A DNA stretch of 64,000 nt from Sphingobium herbicidovorans (lineage in GTDB: Bacteria > Pseudomonadota > Alphaproteobacteria > Sphingomonadales > Sphingomonadaceae), in NCBI RefSeq assembly GCF_002080435.1, contig NZ_CP020539.1, forward strand, positions 894,001 to 958,000, read 5' to 3'. The notes below the pieces were generated by a model. It was not told where the DNA came from, ran no database searches, and saw only the letters and a program-made list of their open reading frames with translations. A program made the translations under genes and the position numbers. This document shows positions 36,663-45,683 of this stretch, piece after piece (position 1 is the first letter of the stretch; the number at the start of each line of letters is the position of its first letter).

Positions 36663-36779
36663 TTTCACGCGGAGACGCGGAGGCGCGGAGCGGGTGCGTT
36701 AGACTGGCTTCGCGCCAGGTGCGAGGTTTTTGAGGGATGCGCTGCGCGGGCCGGTTTGCCTCCGCGTCCCCGCGTGAAA
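36663..36779. repeat. Long-range inverted repeat with GCGGAG motifs
   Basis: A 22-nt arm starting TTTCACGCGG (36663-36684) is matched, with one mismatch, by the reverse complement at 36758-36779. A related copy (TTTCGCGCAGAGGCGCAGAG) begins near 36583. It fills the gap between convergent malate synthase and phosphatase genes. It looks like a dispersed intergenic repeat family or a transcript-end hairpin. Confidence 0.5.
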
Positions 36780-36780
36780 A

Positions 36781-37242
36781 TCAGTCTTTGAGCCGTTCGA
36801 TCAGGGCACGGGCCGCCTTCGTTACATCCGCCCATGTCTCGTCAAAGCCCGCATCCTCGCCGAAATAGGGGTCGGTGACGCTGGAGCCTTCGCGGCCGGG
36901 GACGATGTCCATGAGGAGGCGGAGGTTGGCGGTGCCGTCAGAGGGACGGATGCGGCGGAGGTTTTTCAGGTTTTCCGCGTCCAGGGCGAAGATGTGGTCG
37001 AAACGGTGAAAATCCTGGGGCGTGACCTGGCGGCCGCGGTAATGGGAAATGTCTATGCCGTTGCGCAAGGCGACGGCCTGGGCGCGGTTGTCGGGCGGGC
37101 AATCGACGTGCCAGTCGCCGGTGCCCGCGGAATCCACCTTGATGGAAAGTCCTGCATGTTCCGCTTCGGCGCGCAGGGCGGCTTCGGCAAGGGGCGAACG
37201 GCAGATATTGCCGAGGCAGACGAAGAGGACGGACACACTCAT
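36781..37242 (-). CDS. Low-molecular-weight protein-tyrosine phosphatase
   Basis: This 153-residue phosphatase has the P-loop C9-LGNIC-R15-S (CX5R) at the N-terminus and the general acid region DPYFGEDAGF near residue 128. It dephosphorylates tyrosine residues in the cytosol. Its ATG overlaps the TGA of the HerA-like ATPase gene as ATGA, so the two are translationally coupled. The pairing looks like core genome, but a joint function is not established here. An arsenate reductase is a distant alternative; the fold alone does not exclude it. Confidence 0.9.
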   Translation of the reverse strand: MSVSVLFVCLGNICRSPLAEAALRAEAEHAGLSIKVDSAGTGDWHVDCPPDNRAQAVALRNGIDISHYRGRQVTPQDFHRFDHIFALDAENLKNLRRIRPSDGTANLRLLMDIVPGREGSSVTDPYFGEDAGFDETWADVTKAARALIERLKD

Positions 37243-38693
37243 CCCTCGGCTGCCGCTGTTGAGAGGCCAAGCTGTGGCACGCCGATCGAGCGGCGACCGC
37301 CGAAGTCGGTGCGGGCGACGATGACGCCGATCTTTTCCATATAGTCGATGAGGCGGCGCACGCGGCCCGGCGAACTGGTGCCATAGGCGCGGGCGAGGGC
37401 GCTGTCGTCCGGGCAGGGCAGGCCCTGCATCGCGGCGCGGGCGATAAGGAGGAAAGGAGCGAGCATGTCTTCGGGCAGGGGCTGGGCGGCCTTCATCGCG
37501 TCGTCCCAGCGCGGGTCGGCGGCATCGAACATGCCCGCCTGCGCCATGGCGAAACGCTTGCGGAAGGCGGCAAGGTCCAGCGGGGGCGTGCGCAGGCCCT
37601 TCATGCGGCAGCGGACGCCGAAATCCTGATAGAGGGAGGCGACGCTTGGCTGCGCGTCGCCGAGGTCGGCGACGATTTCTTCCAGCACGGCGATGACGAC
37701 GGGCTCATTCTGGCCGAAGTCGAGTTCTGGCGCGGCGGGCTTGGCAAGCGGTGCGGCGGCGAGGGCGCGCATCAGCTCTTCAGCCGGGAGCGGTGGCGGA
37801 TCCGCGCGCGGCGGCGGAGGCGGCAGCGCATCGTCATCGCCCGCGCTGGCGAAGAGCAGTTCCTGAAGGTCTTCGGTCGCGGCGGCGGGAGGCGGCATCA
37901 GCTTGTGCGTGCCGCCCCGCGTGCTGGTTTTCACCGCGCCGATCTTCACCGCCACCGGGCGGCGGCAGATGGCGGGGCCAAGCGCGAGGAAGCGGCCGCG
38001 CTCAAGATCGCGTATCTGCTCGGCCTGACGGCGCTCCATGCCGAGCAGGTCGGCGGCGCGGGCCATGTCGATATCGAGGAAGGTGCGGCCCATCAGGAAA
38101 TTGGAGGCTTCCGCCGCGACATTCTTGGCCAGCTTGGCAAGCCGCTGGGTCGCGATGACGCCCGCCAGGCCACGCTTGCGGCCCCGGCACATCAGGTTGG
38201 TCATGGCGGCGAGCGACAGGCGGCGGGCTTCGTCGGAGACGTCCCCGGCAGCGACGGGCGCGAACATCTGCGCTTCGTCCACCACGACGAGTGCGGGATA
38301 CCAATGGTCGCGCGGGGCGTCGAACAGGGTCGAAAGGAAGGTCGCGGCGCATTTCATCTGCGCTTCCAGTTCGAGGCTTTCGAGGCTGAGGACCACCGAG
38401 GCGCGATGTTCGCGGATGCGCGCCGCCATCTTGACGATCTCGCGCTCATTATAGTCGCCTGCGTCGATGACGACATGGCCATATTCGTCGGCCAGCGTGA
38501 CGAAGTCGCCTTCCGGGTCGATGACCACCTGCTGCACCAGCGCCGCGCTTTCCTCCAGCAAACGGCGCAGGAGGTGCGACTTGCCGGAACCCGAATTGCC
38601 CTGAACGAGCAGGCGGGTGGCGAGCAATTCCTCTACGTCGATCGGAACGGGGTTGCCGTTGCCGTCGGTTCCTATGCTGATGGTGGCGGTCAC
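37239..38693 (-). CDS. HerA-like (DUF87) P-loop ATPase
   Basis: This protein of about 484 residues has a Walker A motif (GNSGSGKSHLL, about 32-42) and Walker B in LVVVDEAQMFAP. It belongs to the FtsK/HerA translocase superfamily with a DUF87 domain. The C-terminal third is Pro/Ala-rich, then holds a helical winged-like part (LARAYGTSSPGRVRRLIDYM). HerA proteins usually work with the nuclease NurA on DNA ends, but no NurA lies nearby. The GTG at 38693 follows AAAGGA and is preferred; the ATG at 38711 is the alternative. It runs divergent from ppc (gap 137 bp) and is coupled to the phosphatase gene downstream. Confidence 0.82.
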   Translation of the reverse strand: MTATISIGTDGNGNPVPIDVEELLATRLLVQGNSGSGKSHLLRRLLEESAALVQQVVIDPEGDFVTLADEYGHVVIDAGDYNEREIVKMAARIREHRASVVLSLESLELEAQMKCAATFLSTLFDAPRDHWYPALVVVDEAQMFAPVAAGDVSDEARRLSLAAMTNLMCRGRKRGLAGVIATQRLAKLAKNVAAEASNFLMGRTFLDIDMARAADLLGMERRQAEQIRDLERGRFLALGPAICRRPVAVKIGAVKTSTRGGTHKLMPPPAAATEDLQELLFASAGDDDALPPPPPRADPPPLPAEELMRALAAAPLAKPAAPELDFGQNEPVVIAVLEEIVADLGDAQPSVASLYQDFGVRCRMKGLRTPPLDLAAFRKRFAMAQAGMFDAADPRWDDAMKAAQPLPEDMLAPFLLIARAAMQGLPCPDDSALARAYGTSSPGRVRRLIDYMEKIGVIVARTDFGGRRSIGVPQLGLSTAAAEG

Positions 38694-38830
38694 ATATGTC
38701 CTTTGGCCCATGCGGTGGGATTCGCGCAAGGGCGGCGTGTGGGCTTCGACACGCTGATCCCGAACGGGAAGGTGTTTGCCGGGTGGGTTCCGCTTGACCC
38801 CATCATTGGTGCGGTGCAGCATCGCCTATT

Positions 38831-41527
38831 ATGGCGACTCCTGCATCCACCACTCCGCCCGTCACGCAAAATCCCGACATTCGCTATCTCGGGCGGATAC
38901 TTGGGGACGTAATCCGGTCCTATGGCGGGGACAGGCTGTATCGGCAGACGGAATATATCCGGTCGGCATCGGTCGACAGGGCGCGCGGCATCCATGGGGC
39001 CGACGTCGTCGATACCGGGCTGGAGGCGTTGAGCCTGGATGATACGCTGTCCTTCGTGCGCGGCTTCATGCTGTTTTCGATGCTCGCCAACCTGGCCGAG
39101 GATCGGCAGGGCGTTGCGGCCGATCCCGACGCCGATGTTGAATCCGCCATAGAGCGGCTGGCGTCGCACGGGATTGACCGGGATGCGGTGCTGGCGCTGC
39201 TCAATAATGCGCTGATCGTGCCAGTGCTGACGGCGCACCCGACCGAGGTGCGGCGCAAGAGCATGATCGACCACAAGAACCGCATCGCCGACCTGATGCT
39301 GTTGAAGGATGCGGGGCGCAGCGAGACCGACGATGGCGAGGATCTGGACGAGGCGATCGCCCGGCAGATCGCGTTGTTGTGGCAAACGCGGCCATTGCGG
39401 CGGCAAAAGCTGTTCGTTCAGGACGAGATCGACAATGTCCTGACCTATTTCCAGGACGTGTTCCTGCCTGTCCTGCCCGCGCTTTACGCCCGGTGGGAGC
39501 GGGTGCTGGGCGTGCGGCCGCCCAGCTTCCTGCGCGTGGGCAACTGGATCGGCGGGGACCGCGACGGCAATCCCTTTGTCCAGGCGCCGCAATTGCGGTC
39601 TGCATTGGCGCGCGGGTGCGAGGCGGCGGTCGGTTATTATCTGGACGCGCTGCACGCGCTGGGGGCGGAGCTGTCGCTGTCGACCGAACTGGCGCATGTG
39701 CCGGACGGCGTGCTGGCGTTGGCGGAGGCGAGCGGCGATACATCGCCCAGCCGACAGGATGAACCCTATCGCCGCGCTATTTCCGGCATTTATGCCCGGC
39801 TGGCGGCGACATATCGTACGATGGTCGGGCATGAGCCGCCACGGCCTTCGCGGCTGAAAGGCGAACCCTATGCGCAGCCGGGCGACCTGCGGCGGGATCT
39901 GGTCACCGTGGCGCAGGGGCTGGCGGGCGAGGGGGATGGCGCGCTGGCGACCGGCGGCGCGCTGGGGCGCTTGATCCGGGCGGTGGAGACGTTCGGTTTT
40001 CATCTCGCGACGCTCGACATGCGGCAGAATAGCGACGTGCATGAGCGCGTCGTTACCGAACTGCTGAAGGTCGCGGGGGTGCAAGACGATTATGCGGCGC
40101 TGGACGAATATGCGCGCATTGCCCTGTTACGGCGGGAACTGGCGAGCAATCGGCCACTGGGCACGCGCTTTTCGGAATATTCGGAGGAAACAGCGTCGGA
40201 ACTGGCGATCGTGCAAGCGGCGGCGGACGCGCACCGCATTTACGGCCCGGGCTGCATCAGCCACTATATCATTTCCAAGGCCGAAAGCGTTTCGGACCTG
40301 CTGGAGGTCAATCTGCTGCTGAAGGAAGCGGGCCTGTGGCGCACGGGTAAGGGCGATGCGCCCGCGCAGGCGGCGATCATGGCCGTGCCGCTGTTCGAAA
40401 CCATCGCCGACCTTGAGGCCGCGCCCAGCATCATGGCCGCCTATTTCGGGCTGCCGGAAATAGCCGGTGTTGTCAGGGAACGCGGTCATCAGGAAGTGAT
40501 GATCGGCTATTCCGACAGCAACAAGGATGGCGGCTATATGACGTCGACCTGGTCGCTGTACCAGGCGAGCAAGGCGCTGGCGCCGGTGTTCGAAAGGGCG
40601 GGGACGGCGATGCAGCTGTTCCACGGTCGTGGCGGCGCGGTGGGGCGCGGCGGCGGGTCATCCTTTGCCGCGATCCAGGCGCAGCCCAAAGGCACGGTGC
40701 AGGGACGCATTCGCATCACCGAACAGGGCGAGGTGATCGCCGCCAAGTTCGGCACGCGCGACGTGGCGATGACCAATTTGGAGGCGATGACGAGCGCCAC
40801 GCTGCTCGCCAGCCTTGAGCCGCAGGGTATTTCGGACCGGGATGCGGCGCGCTTCACCGCAGCGATGGACGAGTTGTCGAAAAGCGCCTTTTCCGCCTAT
40901 CGCGACCTTGTCTACGGCACGGAAGGGTTCAAGGAATTTTTCCGCCAGCTGACGCCGATACAGGAGATTTCGGGCCTGAAGATCGGGTCGCGGCCCGCTA
41001 GCCGGACCAAGAGCACGCGGATCGAGGATTTGCGCGCGATCCCCTGGGTGTTCAGCTGGTCGCAGGCGCGCGTGATGTTGCCGGGCTGGTACGGCATGGG
41101 CCTGGCGTTCGAGGCGTTTCGGGACAAGGCGCTGCTGGCCGACATGGCGCAATGCTGGTCCTTCCTTCAGTCGGCGCTGGCCAATCTGGAGATGGTGCTG
41201 GCGAAGTCGGACCTGGGAATTGCCGCCCATTATCTGCCGCTGGTCGAGGATCAGGCGGCGGGCGGGGCGATATTCGACCGGATCCGCCAAGGTTGGGAAC
41301 TGACCCATGACGGGCTGCTGGCGGCGACCGGGCAATCGCGGCTGCTGGAAAGGAATCCCAAGCTGGACGAATCGATACGGCTGCGCCTGCCCTATATCGA
41401 GCCGCTGAACCTGCTGCAGGTAGAATTGATGAAGCGGCATCGCGGCGGCGAGGACGACCCGCGCATCAAGGAAGGGATCGAGCTGTCCATCAACGCAATC
41501 GCGACGGCGCTTCGCAACAGCGGATAG
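38831..41527 (+). CDS. ppc: Phosphoenolpyruvate carboxylase
   Basis: This 898-residue enzyme carboxylates PEP to oxaloacetate, an anaplerotic step in the cytosol. H136 in LTAHPTEVRRKSM is the catalytic histidine. The second signature is EVMIGYSDSNKDGG, and the glycine-rich loop FHGRGGAVGRGGG holds active-site arginine. Length matches the family (about 880-930). The ATG at 38831 is the first good start. It is divergent from the HerA-like ATPase gene. Together with malate synthase it gives two C4-forming routes that support growth on acetyl-CoA and C3 units. Confidence 0.96.
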   Translation: MATPASTTPPVTQNPDIRYLGRILGDVIRSYGGDRLYRQTEYIRSASVDRARGIHGADVVDTGLEALSLDDTLSFVRGFMLFSMLANLAEDRQGVAADPDADVESAIERLASHGIDRDAVLALLNNALIVPVLTAHPTEVRRKSMIDHKNRIADLMLLKDAGRSETDDGEDLDEAIARQIALLWQTRPLRRQKLFVQDEIDNVLTYFQDVFLPVLPALYARWERVLGVRPPSFLRVGNWIGGDRDGNPFVQAPQLRSALARGCEAAVGYYLDALHALGAELSLSTELAHVPDGVLALAEASGDTSPSRQDEPYRRAISGIYARLAATYRTMVGHEPPRPSRLKGEPYAQPGDLRRDLVTVAQGLAGEGDGALATGGALGRLIRAVETFGFHLATLDMRQNSDVHERVVTELLKVAGVQDDYAALDEYARIALLRRELASNRPLGTRFSEYSEETASELAIVQAAADAHRIYGPGCISHYIISKAESVSDLLEVNLLLKEAGLWRTGKGDAPAQAAIMAVPLFETIADLEAAPSIMAAYFGLPEIAGVVRERGHQEVMIGYSDSNKDGGYMTSTWSLYQASKALAPVFERAGTAMQLFHGRGGAVGRGGGSSFAAIQAQPKGTVQGRIRITEQGEVIAAKFGTRDVAMTNLEAMTSATLLASLEPQGISDRDAARFTAAMDELSKSAFSAYRDLVYGTEGFKEFFRQLTPIQEISGLKIGSRPASRTKSTRIEDLRAIPWVFSWSQARVMLPGWYGMGLAFEAFRDKALLADMAQCWSFLQSALANLEMVLAKSDLGIAAHYLPLVEDQAAGGAIFDRIRQGWELTHDGLLAATGQSRLLERNPKLDESIRLRLPYIEPLNLLQVELMKRHRGGEDDPRIKEGIELSINAIATALRNSG

Positions 41528-41724
41528 GAGGAATCCGGGACGGCGGCAGTCCACGCCGCCCCGAACCCCTGGCCTTCTGGAAGGAAGGCGCAAGGCATGA
41601 GGCAGGCCGACACGCGACCTTTCCAATAATGACCCTCAGGCAAATCGCTTTGTTCAGATGAAGGCTGGATGAACGATGATGTCGTGCGGGGGCAAAGCAG
41701 TCGAAGCGCGACTGGAAAGCGCTG

Positions 41725-41748
41725 GACAGCAGAAGCTGTCTGGTTTTC
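41725..41748 (+). terminator. Terminator-like hairpin in the ppc downstream gap
   Basis: GACAGC and GCTGTC surround an AGAA tetraloop, followed by TGGTTTTC. It lies about 200 bp after the ppc stop and before the next promoter. Confidence 0.45.
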
Positions 41749-41810
41749 ATTCACAACCAATTCAACCGGCGAACGTTATCCTGCCATCATTGGAGAAAAG
41801 GAGAGAGGCG

Positions 41811-42353
41811 ATGACGTGGTCCGGACAGAAGCTTCTGGCTGCGATTGGCCTTGCCGGTACGGTCGCGCTTGGCGGCTGCGGCTATGACAATGGCTATTAT
41901 GGCGGCGTAAGTGTCGGGTCCGGCTATTATGCTGGCGGTTATTATGATGATTATTGGGGTCCGGGCTATTACCAGCCGGGCTATTATGGCGGTTGGTATA
42001 ACGGCTTCTATTATCCCGGCAGCGGCTATTATGTCTATGATCGCGGTGGCCGCCGTCATCGCTGGAACGATGGTCAGCGGCGCTATTGGGAAGGCCGGCG
42101 CGGCCAGCAGGCCCAGCGCGGCGACCATTGGCGCGGCAATCTGGCGCGGCCCGAACAGGGCGAGCGGCGGAGCTGGCGCGGTGGCCGCGGTCGCGACCGT
42201 GGCGATGCCGTTGCTCCGCCCGTAGCGCGCAGCGAGCCGCGGGGCGGCAGCCCGCGTGGAAGCTGGAGCGGTGGGCGGTCTGGCCGATCGGGTGACTCGG
42301 GCGGTTCACGATCCGACGGCGACAATAATTGGCGCGGGACTTTGCGTCGCTGA
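41811..42353 (+). CDS. Gly/Tyr/Arg-rich lipoprotein of unknown function
   Basis: This 180-residue protein starts with a lipoprotein signal (MTWSGQKLLAAIGLAGTVAL, then GGC with the lipidated cysteine at 23). The mature part is first Gly/Tyr-rich (many GYY repeats) and then Arg/Gly/Ser-rich (GGRGRDRGD, SGGRSGRSGDSGG), so it is low-complexity and probably disordered. AAAGGAGAGAGG precedes the ATG. It overlaps the next lipoprotein gene as TGATG, so the two are coupled. Gly-rich envelope lipoproteins are known in sphingomonads, but the role is unknown. Confidence 0.78.
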   Translation: MTWSGQKLLAAIGLAGTVALGGCGYDNGYYGGVSVGSGYYAGGYYDDYWGPGYYQPGYYGGWYNGFYYPGSGYYVYDRGGRRHRWNDGQRRYWEGRRGQQAQRGDHWRGNLARPEQGERRSWRGGRGRDRGDAVAPPVARSEPRGGSPRGSWSGGRSGRSGDSGGSRSDGDNNWRGTLRR

Positions 42354-42997
42354 TGCGGGGTAAGGGGGCAGCCGCCGCGATTGTCGCATGCCTTTCGCTC
42401 GCCGCGTGCGACGGGCGGGAGGAAAGCGCGATCGACAATCTCGCCAACGGCGCCAACGCGGCTCGGGTGGAAAACAACCTGGAGGCGGAGGCGCGTACGC
42501 TGTTGGAACCGCTAAAGCCGCCTGAGCCAGGAACGCCGGGCGGGTTGCCCGACGACAGGACGCCGTTGGAAGAAGGAGCGGGCGATCCCAAGGGGCCGCA
42601 GGGCGCTGCGCAAGTCGTGCAGGGCTATTATGGCCTGTTGGAGGAGCGGCGGTTCGACGAAGCGCAGGACCTGTGGCATGATCAGAGCGCCGTGGGCGCT
42701 GAGGATGTCGAAGCTTTTGTGCGGCGATTCCGCAGTTTCAGCGAGATCCACGCCAATATCGGCGCGCCCGGACAAATTGAGGGCGCGGCGGGATCGCTGT
42801 ATGTGACGGTGCCCGTGCAGGTTTACGGGCGGCTCGCGGCGAACGGCAAGCCTTGGTACAGGCTGCGGCAGGTGACGCTGCGACGGGTGAATGATGTGCC
42901 GGGATCGAGTGAAGCGGACCGGCGCTGGCATATTGAGGCGATCGGACCTTATCTTCCGCCGGAAAATCCAGACGCGGCGAGCAACGCTGCGGAGTGA
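42353..42997 (+). CDS. Lipoprotein of unknown function
   Basis: This 214-residue lipoprotein has the lipobox LSLAAC with cysteine 19, then an acidic low-complexity stretch (about 20-78, PPEPGTPGGLPDD) and a compact C-terminal domain (about 85-205) with QVVQGYYGLLEERRFDEAQ. That part resembles the NTF2-like/DUF4440 type of fold in its predicted pattern only. It is coupled by overlap to the glycine-rich lipoprotein gene upstream. The function is unknown. Confidence 0.75.
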   Translation: MRGKGAAAAIVACLSLAACDGREESAIDNLANGANAARVENNLEAEARTLLEPLKPPEPGTPGGLPDDRTPLEEGAGDPKGPQGAAQVVQGYYGLLEERRFDEAQDLWHDQSAVGAEDVEAFVRRFRSFSEIHANIGAPGQIEGAAGSLYVTVPVQVYGRLAANGKPWYRLRQVTLRRVNDVPGSSEADRRWHIEAIGPYLPPENPDAASNAAE

Positions 42998-43017
42998 CGC
43001 CTGCTGACAGGTTTGCG

Positions 43018-43067
43018 TCGAGCGAAGCCGAGACACTGCCTGGGCTGTGTCAATCGGCTTCGCTCGA
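43018..43067. repeat. Intergenic palindromic element
   Basis: TCGAGCGAAGCCGA (43018-43031) is perfectly complementary to TCGGCTTCGCTCGA (43054-43067). An inner GACAC/GTGTC pair extends the stem. There is no T run. It lies between convergent lipoprotein and cyclophilin genes and looks like a REP-type element that also works as an mRNA end. Confidence 0.6.
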
Positions 43068-43088
43068 GGCGGATTGAGCGGTCAGCTT

Positions 43089-43541
43089 TTAGGAAATGCT
43101 GGCCTTCACGATCTTGCCCGGCGTACGGGGCGGTTCGCCCTTGGGCAGGGCATCGACATGTTCCATGCCGGAGGTGACTTCGCCCCAAACGGTATATTGG
43201 CCGTCGAGGAAGGTGGCGTCGTCGAAGCAGATGAAGAACTGGCTGTTCGCGCTGTTCGGGTTTGACGAGCGGGCCATCGAACAGACGCCACGGACATGGG
43301 GTTCGCGGCTGAATTCAGCCTTCAGGTCAGGCAGTTTCGACCCGCCCATGCCGGTGCCGGTCGGATCGCCGCCCTGCGCCATGAAACCGGGGATGACGCG
43401 GTGGAACACGACGCCGTCGTAAAAGCCGTCCTTTGCGAGCGCGGCAATGCGTTCGACATGGCCGGGCGCCAGATCGGGACGCAGTTTGATGACGACATCG
43501 CCGCCGCTGTCGAGGGTGAGGGTGAGCGTTTCGTCGGCCAT
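43089..43541 (-). CDS. Peptidyl-prolyl cis-trans isomerase, cyclophilin type
   Basis: This 150-residue cyclophilin catalyses proline isomerisation during folding. Active-site blocks are FHRVIPGFMAQGGD (catalytic arginine) and ARSSNPNSANSQFFI, then FLDGQYTVWGEV. No signal peptide is seen, so it is cytosolic (PpiB-like). GAGGAGAATTTC precedes the ATG at 43541; the longer frame to 43583 is not needed. It converges with the lipoprotein pair and is divergent from mgtE. Confidence 0.93.
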   Translation of the reverse strand: MADETLTLTLDSGGDVVIKLRPDLAPGHVERIAALAKDGFYDGVVFHRVIPGFMAQGGDPTGTGMGGSKLPDLKAEFSREPHVRGVCSMARSSNPNSANSQFFICFDDATFLDGQYTVWGEVTSGMEHVDALPKGEPPRTPGKIVKASIS

Positions 43542-43698
43542 GAAATTCTCCTCTTTCGGGGGAGTGTGGAAATGTGGGTTCATATAGAGCGTTAGGGCGT
43601 GGATGGAAGCGCCTCAATCAACCTTTGAGGCATTGCATTTATCCCGTTCATCGGCAAAAGCAGCGAAATGCTACAGGAACCGGACAGTAGGGGACGCG

Positions 43699-45132
43699 AT
43701 GAGCGAACGAGCCGACATGGCCGAACCCCGGCCGGACGAACTGCCTGTTGACGGCAAGACCGCCGATCAGGCGGAATCACGCCATGACGAGGACGACCGG
43801 CTGAGGCCGGACTTCGTGTCCGCCGTGCTGGACGCGGTGGAAGATGGCGACCGCGACCTGGCGCGGGATCTGGTATCGCCGCTGCACCCGGCGGACATTG
43901 CCGACCTTCTGGAACTGACCCCATCGGACCGACGCGGTGAGGTGGCGGCGGCGCTGGGCGATCTGGTCGGCGCGGAAGTGCTGTCCGAGCTGAACGACTA
44001 TGTGCGCGACGATCTGCTCGACGCACTGGAGCCGCAGCAGGTCGCGGACTTCGCCGCTGAACTGGATACCGACGACGCCGTCGCGATGATCGAGGACATG
44101 GAGGCGGCCGACCAGCAGGCTGTCCTCGATGCGCTGGACCCCGAAGATCGCGCCGCGATCGAGAGCGCGCTGTCCTATCCGGAAGAATCCGCCGGCCGTT
44201 TGATGCAGCGCGATCTGGTCGCGGTGCCTGAACATATGACCGTCGGGCAGGTGATCGACTATCTGCGCGACAATCGTGACCTGACCACCGATTTCTGGGA
44301 AATCTTCGTGGTGGACGAGGCGCACAAGCCGATCGGCACCTGCCAGTTGAGCTGGATATTGACCTGCCCCCGCTCCATCGCGATGGCGGACGTCATGAAG
44401 CGCGAGCAGACGCTGATCCCGGTCGATATGGACCAGGAAGAAGTCGCGCTGCGTTTCCAGAAATATGCACTTATCTCTGCCGCCGTGGTGGATGCCAGCG
44501 GCCGGCTGGTCGGCATGATCACGGTGGACGACATCGTCCACATTATCGCCGAAGAAGCGGGCGAGGACATATTGCGCCTGTCCGGTGCGGGCGAGGGCGA
44601 CATCAACCAGCCCATATTGGAAGCCGTGCGCACGCGCCTGTCCTGGCTGGTCGTCAATCTGGGCACGGCGGTTCTGGCCGCGTCGGTCGTCGGCTTCTTT
44701 CAGGAGACGATCTCCAAATATGTCGTGCTTGCGGTGCTGATGCCTATCGTGTCGGGCATGGGCGGCAATGCGGGAACGCAGACCATGGCGGTCGCGGTGC
44801 GGGCGCTGGCCACCAACCAGTTGACCAGTTCCAACACCCTTCGCCAGATAGTGAGGGAATTCCGGATCGCCAGCGCGAATGGAACGGCGTTGGGGATTTT
44901 GATCGGGATCGCGGTCGGGCTGATCTATGGCAATCCCGACCTTGGGCTGGTGATCGCGATCGCGATGCTAATCAACAATCTGGTCGCGGGGCTGGCGGGC
45001 ATATTGGTGCCAGTGACGCTTGATCGGTTCAATATAGACCCGGCGGTGTCATCCGCCGTGTTCGTCACGACGCTGACCGATGTCATGGGGTTCTTTTCTT
45101 TTCTCGGGCTGGCGACCGTCTGGGGCTTATAG
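43699..45132 (+). CDS. mgtE: Magnesium transporter MgtE
   Basis: This 477-residue inner-membrane Mg2+ channel shows, in order, a charged N-terminal helical domain (about 35-150), two CBS domains (about 155-285) and five membrane helices in the last 170 residues. The pore signature VSGMGGNAGTQTMAV is in the membrane part. The N and CBS domains bind Mg2+ and gate the pore in this family. AGGGGAC precedes the ATG at 43699; the frame upstream to 43603 is rejected. It is a core-type gene. Confidence 0.94.
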   Translation: MSERADMAEPRPDELPVDGKTADQAESRHDEDDRLRPDFVSAVLDAVEDGDRDLARDLVSPLHPADIADLLELTPSDRRGEVAAALGDLVGAEVLSELNDYVRDDLLDALEPQQVADFAAELDTDDAVAMIEDMEAADQQAVLDALDPEDRAAIESALSYPEESAGRLMQRDLVAVPEHMTVGQVIDYLRDNRDLTTDFWEIFVVDEAHKPIGTCQLSWILTCPRSIAMADVMKREQTLIPVDMDQEEVALRFQKYALISAAVVDASGRLVGMITVDDIVHIIAEEAGEDILRLSGAGEGDINQPILEAVRTRLSWLVVNLGTAVLAASVVGFFQETISKYVVLAVLMPIVSGMGGNAGTQTMAVAVRALATNQLTSSNTLRQIVREFRIASANGTALGILIGIAVGLIYGNPDLGLVIAIAMLINNLVAGLAGILVPVTLDRFNIDPAVSSAVFVTTLTDVMGFFSFLGLATVWGL

Positions 45133-45181
45133 GGGCGCCGGGATGGCTTGACCGCGCTCATCCAACGCCCATCTTGCGACC

Positions 45182-45580
45182 ATGCCGCTACACATCACCA
45201 AGATCGCCTTTGGCAGCGAAAGTCCCGCAACGCTGAGGGCGTGGCTGGAAAGCCAGAATCCGGAGGCGCGGCTGACCACGCGCTATCTGCCCAAGCGGGT
45301 GGCGGAGATGGCGGGCGGCTCGCTTTATTGGGTCCATCAGCACCGGCTGGTGGGGCGCAGTCCGCTGATCGGATTTCAGGAAACGGGGCAGGGACGATAC
45401 TGGATCAGGCTGGAGCCGCGGCTGATCCCGGTGCGCGGCACGCCAAAGCGCGCGCATCAGGGGTGGCGCTATCTGGACGAGAAGGACGCGCCGCCGGACC
45501 TGGGATCGGGCGAGGCGGATGATCTGGATGCGATGCCCGCTGCGATGCTGGGTGAATTGACGCGGCTGGGACTGGTTTAG
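45182..45580 (+). CDS. DUF1489 family protein
   Basis: This 132-residue cytosolic protein has the pattern of the alphaproteobacterial DUF1489 family: MPLHITKIAFGSESP, TTRYLPKRVAEMAGGSLYWV and GWRYLDEKDAPPDL. It is highly conserved in the group but of unknown function. It follows mgtE by 49 bp on the same strand. Confidence 0.85.
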   Translation: MPLHITKIAFGSESPATLRAWLESQNPEARLTTRYLPKRVAEMAGGSLYWVHQHRLVGRSPLIGFQETGQGRYWIRLEPRLIPVRGTPKRAHQGWRYLDEKDAPPDLGSGEADDLDAMPAAMLGELTRLGLV

Positions 45581-45611
45581 GCGCGGGGCCTTTGGGACGG
45601 GTTTGGGCGTG

Positions 45612-45634
45612 CGCCCTTCGACAGGCTCAGGGCG
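45612..45634. repeat. Short REP-like repeat
   Basis: CGCCCTTCGACAGGCTCAGG plus GCG forms a CGCCCT/AGGGCG stem. The TTCGACAGGCTCAGGGCGAAC core is a widely dispersed intergenic repeat in proteobacterial genomes. It lies between convergent genes and may act as an mRNA end. Confidence 0.5.
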
Positions 45635-45683
45635 AACGGAGGTTGGGGGCGACCCCCTGGTGAGCGCTGCGCGTGAGCAGGCG

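Noticed and set aside
38690..40084. 464-residue minus-strand frame
   Set aside because: Antisense to ppc, whose motifs are clear on the plus strand.
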